A DNA stretch of 6,844 nucleotides from JAABSP01 sp011390135. GTDB lineage: Bacteria; Desulfobacterota; Desulfobacteria; Desulfobacterales; JAABSP01. Every line of letters begins with the position of its first letter. Within the stretch, counting starts at the first letter, position 1. The translations under genes and the position numbers were made by a program. The stretch is from contig JAABSZ010000210.1 in assembly GCA_011390135.1 (NCBI GenBank), forward strand, positions 1-6,844, given 5' to 3'. Below are positions 6,683 to 6,844 of the stretch, piece by piece. Below the pieces are notes generated by a model. That model had not been told where the DNA came from. It ran no database searches and saw nothing but the letters and a program-made list of their open reading frames with translations.

Positions 6683-6723
6683 TTGAAATTCCATTGACCT
6701 TATGTATATATTCATAATATACA
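6683..6723 (+). promoter_or_regulatory. Overlapping sigma-70-type promoters for the BrnT-like gene
   Basis: Two candidates overlap. TTGAAA (6683-6688) with TATATT (6707-6712) has an 18-nt spacer and matches five of six bases in each box. TTGACC (6694-6699) with TATACA (6718-6723) also has an 18-nt spacer. The second would start transcription at about 6730, at the toxin ATG itself. The segment is far more AT-rich than the operon upstream. Confidence 0.5.
6703..6723. promoter_or_regulatory. Inverted repeat over the -10 region, candidate autoregulatory operator
   Basis: TGTATAT (6703-6709) and ATATACA (6717-6723) are perfect 7-bp inverted arms separated by 7 nt. They cover both candidate -10 boxes and end 6 nt before the BrnT-like start codon. 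Ribbon-helix-helix antitoxins such as BrnA repress their own promoters through inverted or repeated short sites, so this is a plausible operator. AT-rich palindromes also arise by chance. Confidence 0.45.
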
Positions 6724-6729
6724 AAACTT

Positions 6730-6844
6730 ATGACCAAACCGAAAAAAATACTGGCCAATTGCACAGGCTTTGAATGGGATCAGGGAAACATTACGAAGAA
6801 TTGGGATCGGCATGAAGTATCCACAGGGGAATGTGAACAGATCT
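6730..6844 (+). CDS. brnT: BrnT/DUF497-family ribonuclease toxin, 3' end outside the window
   Basis: Thirty-eight codons are visible before the window ends; full members are about 90-100 aa. The segment GFEWDQGNITKNWDRHEVS at residues 13-31 matches the family's N-terminal signature, FxWDxxKxxxNxxKHgVS-like, and continues with ECEQI as in the subfamily whose next residues are usually FFN. BrnT folds as a RelE-like toxin that cleaves RNA and is neutralised by BrnA, usually encoded immediately downstream, here out of view. An in-frame TAA at 6715-6717 with no other start before 6730 fixes the ATG. There is no recognisable Shine-Dalgarno sequence in front of it, unlike every other gene in the window. 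Base composition is also lower in GC than the BCAA genes, suggesting horizontally moved DNA. Confidence 0.8.
   Translation, partial: MTKPKKILANCTGFEWDQGNITKNWDRHEVSTGECEQI

Noticed and set aside
6453..6764. 103-codon minus-strand frame opposite the antitoxin-like gene, with a hydrophobic start
   Set aside because: It overlaps the promoter/operator of brnT and the antitoxin-like gene, whose ribosome binding site is far better; the hydrophobic stretch comes from the AT-rich promoter DNA.

Overview
The window holds most of a branched-chain amino acid (BCAA) biosynthesis operon on the + strand, followed by a small accessory tail with toxin-antitoxin-type genes. The order is ilvB (5' end outside the window), ilvN, ilvC, cimA, leuA, then a strong hairpin, a small VapB-like antitoxin-type gene, and the first 38 codons of a BrnT/DUF497-type toxin gene that runs off the right edge. 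The core genes are GC-rich, with many CGG, GCG and CTG codons and strong AG-rich ribosome binding sites. An ilvBNC-cimA-leuA order with a GSU1798-type citramalate synthase fits Desulfobacterota (the former Deltaproteobacteria), perhaps a sulfate reducer of the Desulfobacteraceae/Desulfococcaceae type. That placement is an inference from gene order and recalled protein similarity, not a measured result.

Positions 1-4542 form a tight gene run with gaps of 18, 55 and 24 nt. It encodes acetohydroxyacid synthase (large and small subunits), ketol-acid reductoisomerase and (R)-citramalate synthase. A 211-nt spacer (4543-4753) breaks this packing. It holds a 33-codon ORF with a small hairpin around its ribosome binding site, a 10-bp GC-rich hairpin, an AT-rich inverted repeat and a perfect 11-bp tandem duplication just before the leuA ribosome binding site. 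Then comes leuA (2-isopropylmalate synthase).

The genes work together at the entry points of BCAA synthesis. CimA makes citramalate from pyruvate and acetyl-CoA, which opens a threonine-independent route to 2-oxobutyrate. IlvBN condenses pyruvate with pyruvate (valine/leucine) or with 2-oxobutyrate (isoleucine), and IlvC reduces and isomerises both products. LeuA draws 2-oxoisovalerate into leucine synthesis. No ilvD, leuB, leuC, leuD or ilvE lies in the window.

The tail (6296-6844) begins with a long C/T-A/G hairpin that closes off leuA without a T-tract. A near-ideal -10 box then drives the 83-aa antitoxin-like gene. No vapC follows it. Instead there is an AT-rich promoter/operator segment with a 7-bp inverted repeat and then the BrnT-like gene, whose predicted transcript could be leaderless. 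I see no clear undescribed system. The most interesting items are the fungal/Bacteroidetes-like IlvC, the unusual cimA-leuA spacer, and the apparently orphaned antitoxin next to a BrnT module.
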